64,000 nt of DNA, taken from contig NC_091667.1 of assembly GCF_042453785.1 (NCBI RefSeq), positions 33,906,001 through 33,970,000 on the forward strand, given 5' to 3'. Both the position numbers and the translations under genes were made by a program. The DNA comes from Malus domestica (Eukaryota > Streptophyta > Magnoliopsida > Rosales > Rosaceae). Of this stretch, positions 26,240 through 38,106 are shown one piece after another (the stretch's first letter is position 1; every line of letters starts with the position of its first letter). The notes beneath the pieces are model-generated. The model did no database searches. It saw only the letters and a list, made by a program, of their open reading frames with translations, and was not told the DNA's origin.

Positions 26240-29200
26240 ACGAACTCAGTCAATATGATTTTATCTGGTTTCTTCGTCTCTGCCTCCTTAACTTTTCCAC
26301 CAGATTATGGCAAGCCAATTGGACCGTCGGATTGGGATCACAAACTTCGTGTGATAGATGCCACGTGGGCCTCCTCCATAGGAGACTTTTCGAACCATGT
26401 GCACCAACCCCTTATTTTTTTACTTTTCCTTTCTCTATTATCTTACCCACTCATCAATTGACATGTGTATTTCAATAACAAATTAAACTACATAGTTAAT
26501 TAAACAATCATAAATTATGCAATTTAATTTTAATTTATTAGTGAAATACATGTGTCGAGTAACGAGTGAAAAAGATAAATAGGTAAAGGTAATCATCATA
26601 ATCTCCATTGTCTACATCTACAATCTTCGGAATGGGAATCCAAGCAAAAATCTCACTCAAATCTTTCAAATTCACACAATTTTTTCAAACACAATGAAAT
26701 AAAGTAAAGATTTAACATGAATTCAAATTTAAGATGAATCCGACGTTAATAAATAAATTATATTATAGTACAACATAATTAGTCATATCTTATGGTGATT
26801 TTCCTTTACCAACTATAAGAGAGAATCGAAGTCCACTAACATAAAATAATGGAATCTTTTCATTTATAAGCATCAATTTTGAATTCTTTAGATCAAACAT
26901 TCATGCCTTTTAATGATTTGATTAAACTTTTTTTTATCGTAATTTTGGTGCTATATGCACATTATATTGTAACAAATTTCCTATAATCTAATCTTTTGAT
27001 TACACTCTCATCCGTTAGAAATAATTGTAAAAAAAAAAAAAAGTTGGTTAGATTAATATATTTTCACAATAATGCTACAACTTAGCAATAATTATCTACG
27101 ATTTAAGATATTTTCTTTCCAAAATAGTTTAAAATATTTTTAAATCTCACAAAATCAAGCGTACCGAAATAAGTTTTTCTTTTAGTACGTTAAGAGAAAA
27201 TAGGATTGAAAATAATATAAACGTACCAATACACAATGTGTGCAAAATAAAACGTACCAAAGTAAAAATAATGTACCAGTATTAACAATATGTATCAAAT
27301 CAAACGTACCAAAATTGCATACAAAACTTACCAATTAATGATTTTTGTAAATTCAAACGTACCCGTAGATAATATATATGTAATGTGTTGTACCTAATAA
27401 TAATTCGTCAACAACTATACTTAAAAAAATAGCCAAAAAAATAATAATTTTACAAAAAAATTGAAAAAATTACACAAAGTTTTTATGTTGATCACCAACT
27501 ATTTGAAGAAAAAAAAAACAATTTGGAAAAATAAATAATATTAAATGTTTGCATACCAAAAAAGAAAAACTATGATCGAAAAAACATATCTGAAAGAATA
27601 GAAAATATAGTTTAATTACTAATATCTACACTAAGTAAGGAAAAGTGCATCATGCAGATAAAAAGATAAATTCAAAAGTTATTTTAATTTAATATATATA
27701 TATATAATAATGACATGTAATTTAGCTTGAGGTGGCTATTGATCAAAACACTTTAATCAAATTTTAAAAGGGCATAGATGTTTAATCTAAATGATATACA
27801 AAAACGGTATGGGATTCTAATTTCCTCTAAAATAAAATAAAATTACAATTAAATTAAGAGCTAATCACATTGACGTGTTAGGATTATAAACATTTGTTTA
27901 GTTGATATCCCTTGTTTTTCCATGTTGTTCAATCAACCAATCAAGGAATGAATTCCGTTTAAAGATGTAATGTGATATTAGTGATTGTCGTTTCCTAACA
28001 ATTCCCATGTTCTTGAACTATATTCAACTTTGATAAAACTTGTATCATTAAAAATGGAATCATTGTCAAAAGAAGAAACAAATATACGTTTGGCAAAAAT
28101 ACCTAATGGTGGGTGTAGTGTAGCTATCGTCTTTGATCCTTTTGCTTCAAAGTTGTATGACAATTTCAACTAGATTAATGTTGGAAAAAAATAAAAATTG
28201 AAATTAAATTTCGTAAATCATATGACGTGGTTATTAATAATTGAATTATTACTGAAATTTCATATTCTTGTTCGATCATTCCTAGGACTCGCAAAATGAA
28301 AGATATTTGGTAGCACTATCTGATTTAAGTCTTTTTCAAATCGAAAGAAGTTGTTCGGAGTCTGATGAAATCAAAATACTTAAAAGTTTGATTTTTTCTA
28401 AGTCCCAAAACAAAGTTTTCTACGCATGAAAGTTAAGAAGATAATTTTTCAGCACGTCGTGGTTGGCATACATTCAACCCTAGGTTTAATCTGCCACAAC
28501 TTGGCAGCTTAAGTCATTGGTGACCTCATACTTTGATTAAGAAGGGACCCATTCAATGACAATGCTCTGATTCCGTCCAGGTTCATAAGTGGACATATTA
28601 TCACATGGGCCGTCTTTACTCTTTCAGGCTCACAGCCCTCACATTCAGCCCAAATTTATTTGAGGCCTGAATGTGATTGCAGTTCAGCGCTAAGAAGAGC
28701 TAAAAATTCTAGGCCCCACTTAATCCGGAAGCCCAAAATAAAAGAGATCAATGAAAGAAACACAAGTAAGTTCAACCAAGACACTCAAAAGTTAACCACC
28801 ACGGGATAACTCAATAGTTGGGAACAAATTTCAAGTTCGTATTCCACATAACACATCTTGAGTTCAATTAGTGCATATGAATCACACGATGGTGGCCAGG
28901 AATAAGCTAAAATGCCACTGTTTGTCTTCACAGCCCCTGAAAGAGTGAACTGCTATGACGAATCCACCAACTGTTTTTTTTGTCTTTTCTTTTTTTATAC
29001 TAAGACCCTCACAAACTACGTATTGAAGGAGAGTAACTTATATAACACGAATATTTCTATATCTGATGGGAGAACCAACTCACTAAGTTGGTTGTAGGCA
29101 CAAAGTAAGGGACCTCCTGTATTGAAATCTCACATAATTTGTGTAGGATCCTAATACTAGAATCCTCTAATTCGTGCCTACAGACGATTAGGTGTGCTGT

Positions 29201-29576
29201 CCCAACCGAAGGACTGAAGAACATTTCCTATTGGAGTGCCAATGACGTTGGAATCGAACAGCAGTAATTAAGAATAGGAAGGAATCATACGTTAATGTCA
29301 ATGATTCACTTAATAAGAGGACTGCTTTAGATGTCGAGGGCCTCTTATATACAAATGCAATACAACAGTCTATAAAATAAAAAAAACATTAAATTTAATC
29401 CAACGGTTGTATGGTTTCAAATTAAAAGGGTTTTTTGTATGTATAATTTTTTAAGTAAGATATAAAATATAGACCGTTAAATCATTGAAATATATTATAA
29501 AATAGGCTACATAAAAACATATGTCAAAATGCAAATAAAAACCGTGTGTTCCTGAATTCTATCGCTATATATAGAC

Positions 29577-29599
29577 ACACACACACACACACACACACT
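29577..29599. repeat. (CA)n microsatellite
   Basis: About eleven CA units following tatatatagacac. No associated gene. Confidence 0.9.
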
Positions 29600-31050
29600 A
29601 ACCTTCATGCACGCGCTCACGTGCATGCAAAATACATTTTTTTTAATTAAGTCATGCTACACGTGACTTACACGTTTTAAATATATTTATATGCGTAAAT
29701 TGACAAAAGGAAAATCAAATATTTGAAGTAAATGAATAATTTTAGACCATGCTAAAAAAAACTTCCCATAAACTAATCAAAGCAGTTGAATCCACATTAA
29801 TAAAAGCAGTTTTTTAATTTTCATCTACATTTTATTGAATTTACATTAAGATTTGAAAAAATAATATTTAATAAACAATTGATTGCTAGCTCATTATGAG
29901 ACTAAGTTCACTCTCTCCCCCTTAGTGTAGATAGCATCGTTTGTTAAAAAAAATCATTTGACAACTAATTGTATCACATTATTATGCGCGTGCGAGAGAC
30001 TTTTTTTTATTTTTTTATAATTGGCACTACGCAACTCTTAAGTGTTTAAAAATAGAGAAATAATATTTAATAAACAACCGCGTGCAAAAGACATTTTTGA
30101 ATCAAAGCACGTTACGCGCGACTTATAAGATGTTTTGAACACAACATTCATCATTTTTCTTATTTTTTATTATATTTTTCTTTCCCCGTGTGCACCATCA
30201 ACTTTCACTCATCATTTCATTTTTTTTTATTCTTTTCTCTCTTTTCACTTATATTTATATTATATTTTATGATAATCAAATTATCCATACATTATTTGAT
30301 ATATTATATTGGCTGGTTTTGGATTTTTTTGATTGAGGGACAATTTTGTCCTAATACTTTTGTTGAAGCCGTGACACCAAATTGCCACTGTTCACCACCC
30401 TTCTTTATATATAAAAAAAACGTGTATCCCCGAATCTTAACATTATATATATTCCTGGCAGAATAGTTATTCAAGAGACAGGTAGATGCAATCATGTCTT
30501 CCATCTTTAATGATTTCAACTTTATGTTGTAATCCATACTAGTTGGACTTAAATATAACCACCCACTTTTAATAGTAACTGGTTTTCTAATAAAACATAA
30601 ATAGAAAAAGAACTCATATGTAATTGTTTTGTAGGTGTATTAGTATAATATTATGTGCTAAAAGTTTACACATGTCATTTTTTATTGAAACATGACGTAT
30701 TGGTATTGGTGAATTCGTATACGATGTTACTGCAACTGTAACGTCCTGTGAGATTGTTACAAATACTAAGATCCCATCGTGCATTAGTCATATGACTCAA
30801 ATTAGATCCTACAACACCGCAAAGGCAAGAACTAGACTATTTGATTAAGTATTTGTTTATTTTGTATCAAATGAAAAGGATTTGTGGATAAACTAGATGA
30901 CCACTAATCACTACGAGGAGGTGGCTTATTCATTAGGAATGAATTTTAAGCTCGTAATATTACGGTACGTTATGTGTTATTGACTTATTAAATTACATAA
31001 TAATGATTAGAGAGATCGAAATGTCTGTAGTAACTAAGACATCCGTTAAT

Positions 31051-31120
<70 letters not shown>
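31051..31120. repeat. (TA)n microsatellite array
   Basis: About 70 bp of TA dinucleotides with one TG interruption near 31071. Long alternating AT arrays of this kind are unstable and may adopt cruciform structures. Confidence 0.95.
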
Positions 31121-31124
<4 letters not shown>

Positions 31125-31982
31125 ATAAACTGGATAACTACAAGGAAATCAATTGTCTAGATGGTCACGTATATTCGACATGCTGCGTGGTTTTTTCATT
31201 TCAAATCCTAAGCAATTTAGTGCTGAATTGATGGGTGGATGAACGTGGTTCACAAAATACAAATAGGCTTTTAGTAAGGGAAACAAAACAGAGACATCTG
31301 ATGGACAAATTGGACTAGTTGTAAATAGACGTCTAAAATGGCTATGTCTCAACCTAATCACATAACGTCAAGTGAGAAATTCAAAACAAGTAGTGTTGTG
31401 TCATTGGACTGAAATGCTATGGTTGCAACTCGGCGGATGCAGGTAAGGCTTTCAATTGAATTCTGTTGAGAAGCATGGGTACCTAACTAGCATTTATAGT
31501 CGATCCATATATAGTACCAATTGGATTTGGAGAATTAGCCTACGAACTGCATAGCATGTTACGTAGTTTTCTTGTAATTAAGGTCGGGAAGAATGTAAAC
31601 TTATATGAGAGAAATAATTTGTCTGGTCCTTGTCTATACCAGATACATAAAAAAGACAGACTATGAAGCTGTTATTCTATGAATTTAGGTTCTAGAAGAC
31701 GGTGGTGCTAGTTGGGAGTCATGCAAGGGCTTAGAGTTTAGGCGGGATAAACAGTTTTTTTTTTAATATTTTAATTAAATTATATAATATAAATAAATTT
31801 TTGCTTATACTTCAAAAAAAAAAAAACCTAATTGTATGCGATACATAAATTTTAAAATAAAATAACATATATATTATGAAGTATTAAAACATAATAAAAA
31901 TATGAGGAACAAGTATACAATAAGTGTTTATCCAAGTATTCAACAAGTCTCTTAAATTTATTGAAAAAATAAAAGAAAAAAA

Positions 31983-32150
31983 TGAGTCAGTACTACGGTC
32001 TAGTGATATTCATTTTCACTTGTAGGTGAGAGGTCTTAGATTCGAATCTCGTTGACGCGAATTTGATACCAAATTAGGTTGCCAATTATGTGGCTTAGCC
32101 GAACTCCCACCTCCCCTTAATATAAAACATATCGTTGTACTAAAAAAACC
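31983..32150 (+). mobile_element. SINE (tRNA-derived)
   Basis: Begins tgagtcagtactacggtcta (A-box-like region) and carries a B box within aggtcttagattcgaatctc. The tail has no coding potential and ends cgttgtactaaaaaaacc. Short flanking aaaatga words on both sides (about 31978 and 32154) may be the target-site duplication. Structure fits plant SINEs; family not assigned. Confidence 0.65.
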
Positions 32151-32356
32151 ACAAAATGAAAGTTATTTATTTTTTGTCTAAGTGAGAGTCGCGATCTAAA
32201 CAGACGCTTAAACAGGTTCAGAAGTCATTTTTTAATCATAATCAGTTGTCTACTGCCTAGGCGGCAGCGTTAGTTGGAAATTTTTAGAACATTGCTACGA
32301 ATATATGGAATAATGTTCAGCAATTTTCAGTTTCCAAATTTATTAGAAAAAAGAAA

Positions 32357-32483
32357 GGGGTGTGATATCGACACATCCCTTTTTACTTCTCCTACACATT
32401 TTTTATTTTCGGCCGTCGAATCGGATGAATTGAAGAAGATCAACGGACAGAAATTAACAAAGGATGTGTGGATAGCACATCCC
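32357..32483. mobile_element. Small MITE with TGTGATATC-type inverted ends
   Basis: The left end ggggtgtgatatcgacacat and the right end, reverse-complemented gggatgtgctatccacacat, form inverted repeats of about 25 bp around a spacer containing cggccgtcgaatcgga. No coding capacity. Superfamily not determined because the target site is unclear. Confidence 0.65.
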
Positions 32484-34055
32484 GAAACAAAATACAAGAT
32501 AAAGACAATCACATGAGTCCTATGTCGATATATCCAAGTCCTTGCCATGTGCATCCTGAATTATTATAGGAATTATTAGCTTATTAACAGAGCAATTGAG
32601 CTAGTGTTAGAGAAAGACGACCGACAAGGCACTTACATGAAGTAGCAACTTTTACCGCACCTTTTGGACTTTTGCATTGCTGGAAGGGCCATGGATGATG
32701 ATGTTTTTTCTCATGGGAAAAAAGGGAGGACTTGGATAGACTCGTAACACTGTTAGGATAGCATTTTAGTTAAGAGTGTATATTATGTGGACTGAGATTA
32801 AAAGTAGAATTGCGTTATTAAACCAGAACGTCATCATACGGGTACTAGATGGTTATGCGAAAAATAACACTATTTTGGTAAAAACGTGAAAAATAACACT
32901 ACTTTTTATGTAATATTCATATCATACGGTGACTTGCGTTTAATAAAAATTCTTTAACTGTAAATAGAGGTAACAGCGGGCCCGCTAAAATCAGTAACTA
33001 GGTTGGGTCTTAACGGGCCGAGTTGATAACAATTGAAATCATTAATGACCCATTATTTAATGGTTGGTTTCGAGTCCGCCCACAAAATTGTTAAATATCT
33101 GTTGACAAGTTAAAAATGAAAACCCCAACTAAGAACCACCCAAACAATTTAATTATTATTATTTTTTGTTAACGAATGAAACAATTAACCCGGTAACAAA
33201 ATGGGTCATTTTGGATTCAATCATTTTCACCATAAATTTAACGGATTAAATTTAAATGACTCGCTAAAACATCTCTTTATGGTCAACCCAACCAAAACAC
33301 AACCAAACCCAAGAATTTTCCAGCCCTATCTGTACCAAAACAGTATTTTCCATGGACTTTTGAGTACTGAAGGAGTTATGGGGCCACAATTTTCTTTATC
33401 AATATACTTCGAAGGTGACCTATCAAAATCTGGTAGTCCTTAAATCACTTTTGACCTAAAAATTATGGTTCTAAGTCAAGTTTTCACTATTTAGGTAGAC
33501 TCCTTGCTACGACAGTTAAATGCCTCTATTAGTGGTCTCCTAATATCAATTGGATTTGGAGCCCGGAAGGACAGGAAAGAAGGCCATCCTCGCAGGGGCA
33601 TTTCCGTCATTTAATTTCCCTAATGCACTAAGCTTTACAAAAGCAGAAAGTAAGCTGTCTGTAATCCGATTCAGATATCTTTTCCTGAAACACATGATTG
33701 CATTAAAAATCCATTACAGCGAAGCTTCTTATTATTTTGTTGCTCTAATCGCATTTTTATTTATTTAATTGTTATTTATTTTAACTAATCTGTTTCTGAG
33801 TCGTCTTCGAAAATGGTTCTATGGTGGAGTATCTAGTCTTACAGCTAGAGGTTAGATTTTCACAGCTACACTGCCTTCTAGTCGTTTTCAGAATGTTCAT
33901 CCGTTTTCAAAAACGGGAGACTGAAAAACACCTTGCTTGCTTCTAACTTCTGTTCTAACTTCTAACATCAGACAAAGCAGCATTGTTTTGTTTGCTGAAG
34001 ATCTCAGAAATTTTTTTCTGAGATCTGAAATCTCAGGACTCAGAAAACAGAAAAC

Positions 34056-34203
34056 ATGTTCAAGTCATGGAGCAAGAAGAAGAAGATAAGAGCTGTTTTC
34101 CAACTGCAGTTTCAAGCAACGCAGGTATCGTTTTCAAACACAAAATCTAAAACCATCTCCTTTCCTGTCACTTATTTCGATATGGTTTTGTTTTGGATGG
34201 AGT

Positions 34204-34240
<37 letters not shown>

Positions 34241-37200
34241 AAACAGGGTCGTCATATTCGTACCTGGACCTTTTTTCTGACTGTTTTTAGTTCAGGTGCC
34301 AAAATTGAAGAAGCCTGCTTTGATGCTGTCGCTGGTGCCGGACGACGTCGGAAAGGCAACGGTGAAGCTGGGGAAAGCGGCGGTTCAGGACGGCACCTGC
34401 ATTTGGGAGAATCCAGTTTTTGAGTCAGTGAAGCTCATTGAGGATGTAAAAACAGGAAAACTGAAAGAGAAGATTTATCACTTCATTGTTTCAAATGTAT
34501 GGAAGAATCGAGTTTTCGGAGTTTTTTTGTTTTTCTGGTTTTGTAGTTCAGATGGGATTGTATTGGTAGTGTTGTAATTCAAAGGGGTTTGCTGCAGGGA
34601 TCTTCGAAATCGGGGTATCTCGGAGAGGCTTCAATTGATTTTGCAGATATTGTGGCGGAAACTGAACCGTTAACCGTCGCACTGCCCCTTAAGTTTGCAA
34701 ACTCTGGTGTGGTTTTACATGTGACAATGCACAGGATTCGGGAAGATGGTGATCAAAGGTGAGAATCCACACTCTTTATCACTTTATTCCTTCTCTAGTT
34801 TTGCTTTGTTTCGATATTTGTTTCGCTGTATTGCTTCGCTTGCGCAAGTTAGACATAAGATTTAATCTGATCTTCAGGGAAATCGAAGAGAGTGACGATC
34901 CAAGTCTTTCGCGGCATAGCAGCGTAGATGGAAGCAACCACCAAAGCTTGAACGAAATGGTATGTATAGCACTTTCTTTTCGATCAAGTAAACTCAAATG
35001 CCTAAAATTTATGAATATCAAAGTGTGGGGAAAGGGTCCCAGTTCTGGGATGAATCTGAGGATGGGAGCTTGACTAGATGTGTTTCATGTTGCTGCAGAA
35101 TAAAGGGTATGTCCATCGGGACGCTGGCAGTTCCCTGTCGCCCCCTGAAGTACCAAATTCCATGCCTCAAAATGGACAGGCGGGTGCCAACGGAAGGAAA
35201 ACCCATGTGCGTCAAAAATCAAGCTTGGATTGGTCTTCAGATGGAAGTTTATTTGACTCGCCCGACATTGTTGAAGACAAGCTTCCGACAGAAAGAGTGC
35301 AAGCGGTTTCAGAAGTTGAGAAACTCAGAAACGAAATTACTGTTCTGAAGAGGCAGGCAGGCCTATCAGAGCTGGAGTTGCAGTCTCTTCGGAAACAGAT
35401 GGCCAAAGAGAGCAATCAAGGACAGAATCTGTCTAGACAGATTGTTTGCCTTAAAGAGGAGAGAGATGCGCTCAAAATGGAATGCGAACAACTTAAGTCC
35501 TCGCAGGGACGTGGTAATGGGAAACAGACTTTCAAAACGTTGCAGCCCGAGACTGAGGATACAAGAGCACAATTAGAAGCAATGAAGCAAGAGCTTAGTT
35601 CTGAAAAGAAAGCAAGAACCAATCTTCGCTCGCAACTTGCGCAGACACAAGACTCAAATTCTGAGTTAGTCCTTGTCGTGAAGGATCTCGAAGATGCATT
35701 GGGAAAGAAAAATAGACAGATATCTGATCTTTCAAGCAAGTTAGAAGCTGAAAAAAATTCCAAAGGGATGGGAACATATTCCGCAAGAAGAAAAAACGAG
35801 GATGATCAGGAAATAGAATCGTTGAAGCTTGACATCAGAGAACTTCTCAGCAAAATAGACACCCACCAGAAGAAGAGGGAAGAGCAGGATATGCGTATAA
35901 AACAGCTCAGCTTGGACTATGACGTTTTAAAGCAGGAAAAATATGACATCTCTATGAAGTTAGATCGAAACCAAGAACGAATACGAACAGAGATGGAAAA
36001 TGAGCGAGCGGGTTATATGGCTACTATAAAAGAGCTTGAATCTCAGTTAGAGAGATCAGAAGAAACAATTGAGAAGCAAGCACATGAATTCTCAGAATGT
36101 TTGATGTCCATTCAGGAGCTTGAAAGTGAACTTAAGTCTTTGGAGATGGATCGCGAGATGCAGGCCAAGGGATTTGAAGATAAACTCGAGGAAGTGATGA
36201 ATGCCAAAGTTGAGCAGGAATACAGGGCCATCCAAGCCGAGGAAGCATTGAAGAAGACGAGGTCCAATAATTCTGATACGGTTGAGCGCCTTCAACAGGA
36301 ATTTAGAAAGCTTTCTGTGGAAATGACGTCTAAGGTTGATGAAAATGAGAAGCAGGCCACAAAAGCGATGACAGAGGCTAATGAACTGCGCCGGCAGAAC
36401 AGAATTCTGGAAGAGATGCTCCAGAAAGCCAATGAAGAGTTAGAGCTGATTAAGGGCGAGACTGAAGTAAAATTGCAAGATCTTGTCAACCAGATTGAGG
36501 TGAAAGCAAAACGTATAGAACAGATGTCTTCGGAAGTAGACAATACATCAAAGAAACTTGAAAAAGTAAAGAGGCAAGAGGAAGAAGAGCACGAAGCTCT
36601 CTCAATGAAAATCCAAATGCTCGAAGATGAGATAGAAAGGCTCACAGACGAGAATTCTAACTCCAGACAGGAGAAAGATAAATTGAGAGGAGATTTGGAA
36701 CAAATGAAGAAATTAATTGCAGAAAATGAGATGCTGATCCAGTGTCTGAGTGTTGAAAAGGAAAATTTGGAGAAAAGATTTGCTTCAGCAAAGCGGGAAA
36801 CAGAGAAAACGCATGAAGAAGTTACTAACATTATTTCTTTGAAAGATGAGAAGGAAACGACAATCGCTTCTCTGAACTCCGAAGTGGAAAGCCTGAAGAC
36901 CCAGCACAGCAAGTTGTTGGATACGTTGAAAAAAGAAGCGTTGGCAAAAGAAAGCTTGAAGAAACAAATATCTCAATTACAGGCTGAGGTACAAAAGAAA
37001 GTCAGCAACTCAAAGAGAATGGTTAAGAATACCAATGGACAAAGGTACACTCATTTTATCAAGCAAAATTATGCCATTTTATCTGCATATCGGCCTTTTG
37101 ATTTTCTTATGTTGATGACAATATGCATGTAAATGTGAACACAAACACGTACAATCACCAGTAAAAGTAGATTGCGACTTATTTAACTTCATTTCATTTC

Positions 37201-37439
37201 ACAGGAAAGTAGAAGATTGCTCGGAGAAACAGTTGAAAGCCACCATTGATGAGAATAAGTATACAGATTTGATGACCGAATTGACATTGCTGAAAGAAAG
37301 AAACAAATCTATGGAAGAAGAACTGAAGGAAATGGAAGAAAGATATTCTGAGATAAGTCTCAGATTCGCAGAGGTTGAAGGTGAAAGGCAACAACTTGTA
37401 ATGACTGTGCGTAACCTCAAAAACAGCAAGAAGAACTAG
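34056..37439 (+). CDS. NT-C2 domain, long coiled-coil protein (myosin-heavy-chain-related)
   Basis: Six exons (34056-34124, 34296-34496, 34598-34758, 34878-34959, 35099-37044, 37205-37439) give 897 aa in phase. Residues 1 to about 150 form an EEIG1/EHBP1-type NT-C2 domain (MFKSWSKKKKIRAVFQLQFQ, GTCIWENPVFESVKLIED, SSKSGYLGEASIDFADIV, GVVLHVTMHRI), expected to bind membrane lipids. A Ser-rich linker follows (SLSRHSSVDGSNHQS, KSSLDWSSDGSLFDSPD). From about residue 250 to the end the protein is almost continuous coiled coil rich in Glu, Lys, Leu and Gln, with ELESQLERSEETIEKQ and similar heptads. This is the plant family labelled myosin heavy chain-related; it has no motor domain. Its molecular role is little known; membrane tethering is an inference from the architecture. 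It is convergent with SHOC1, as At5g52280 and At5g52290 are neighbours in Arabidopsis. Confidence 0.92.
34205..34240. repeat. (TA)n(TG)n compound microsatellite in intron 1
   Basis: About six TA units followed by ten TG units within the first intron of the NT-C2 gene. Confidence 0.95.
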
Positions 37440-38106
37440 CTTCCTATGAGGTTTTGATAACAGGGCTTGGAAAAGAGAATGGGGATCTCATTCAGCAAGA
37501 GGCTGGGTTTTTGGTCTTTCTGCAGAATGTCCAAAGGTTAAGAAGTAGGCTGTGCAGCAATAGACATTATGTTTTCATAAACTTCTGTTCATCGTTCTCC
37601 AATTCGAATCACTACAGAATCACCAAACTTTTGAACCCCAAAAGATGAAGATCCAGGATTCATATGAGTTGAGATTTCATGAATATTGTACCATTTTCAT
37701 TATCGTTAACACAGTATTTGTATCATACAGGCATTACTCATTCATCCGTGCTATTCGTCTCAGACTTAAGTAAATGCCAAGAATGCATCAGCCTTGCTGT
37801 TGAACATTTTTTGCCAGATGACGTCTAGCATGGACAATGTATCTTAAAATCGAGATGCTCAAGCTTAACAATAAGAGGCCAACTATATTTCAACCATTTT
37901 TTCATTGATATTACTTACACGGACTTGGGACTTCCAGACAGAGTTACGAAAGTACCGACTCAAAAATAGAGATGCAAACAATTATCATTTTATGTTCCGG
38001 CCAGGTAAAATAAAAAAGAAACAAATTCGATTTTTCTGTAGTAATTGGGAAGCAACCTAAAACCATGATCCTTAACAATAAGCTCTGAACCAACACACCT
38101 TGTCGT
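37440..38106. other. Convergent spacer between NT-C2 gene and SHOC1
   Basis: Presumed 3' UTRs of two genes transcribed towards each other, 667 bp apart at their stop codons. No further gene or repeat is apparent. Confidence 0.6.

Larger units (their letters stand above)
26240..34055. other. Long gene-poor spacer with repeat relics
   Basis: No credible protein-coding or RNA gene is seen over nearly 8 kb. It includes gtacc-rich AT sequence related to the 12 kb foldback interior (27160-27410), a (CA)n run (29577-29599), a degenerate repeat sharing aataatatttaataaacaa at about 29861 and 30059, a long (TA)n array (31051-31120), a SINE (31983-32150), a small MITE (32357-32483) and, at the right end, the putative promoter of the NT-C2 gene. 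Confidence 0.5.

Noticed and set aside
36292-36912. 206-codon minus-strand frame inside the NT-C2/coiled-coil gene
   Set aside because: It is an antisense shadow of a Glu/Lys-rich coiled coil, which yields Ser/Phe-rich open antisense frames.
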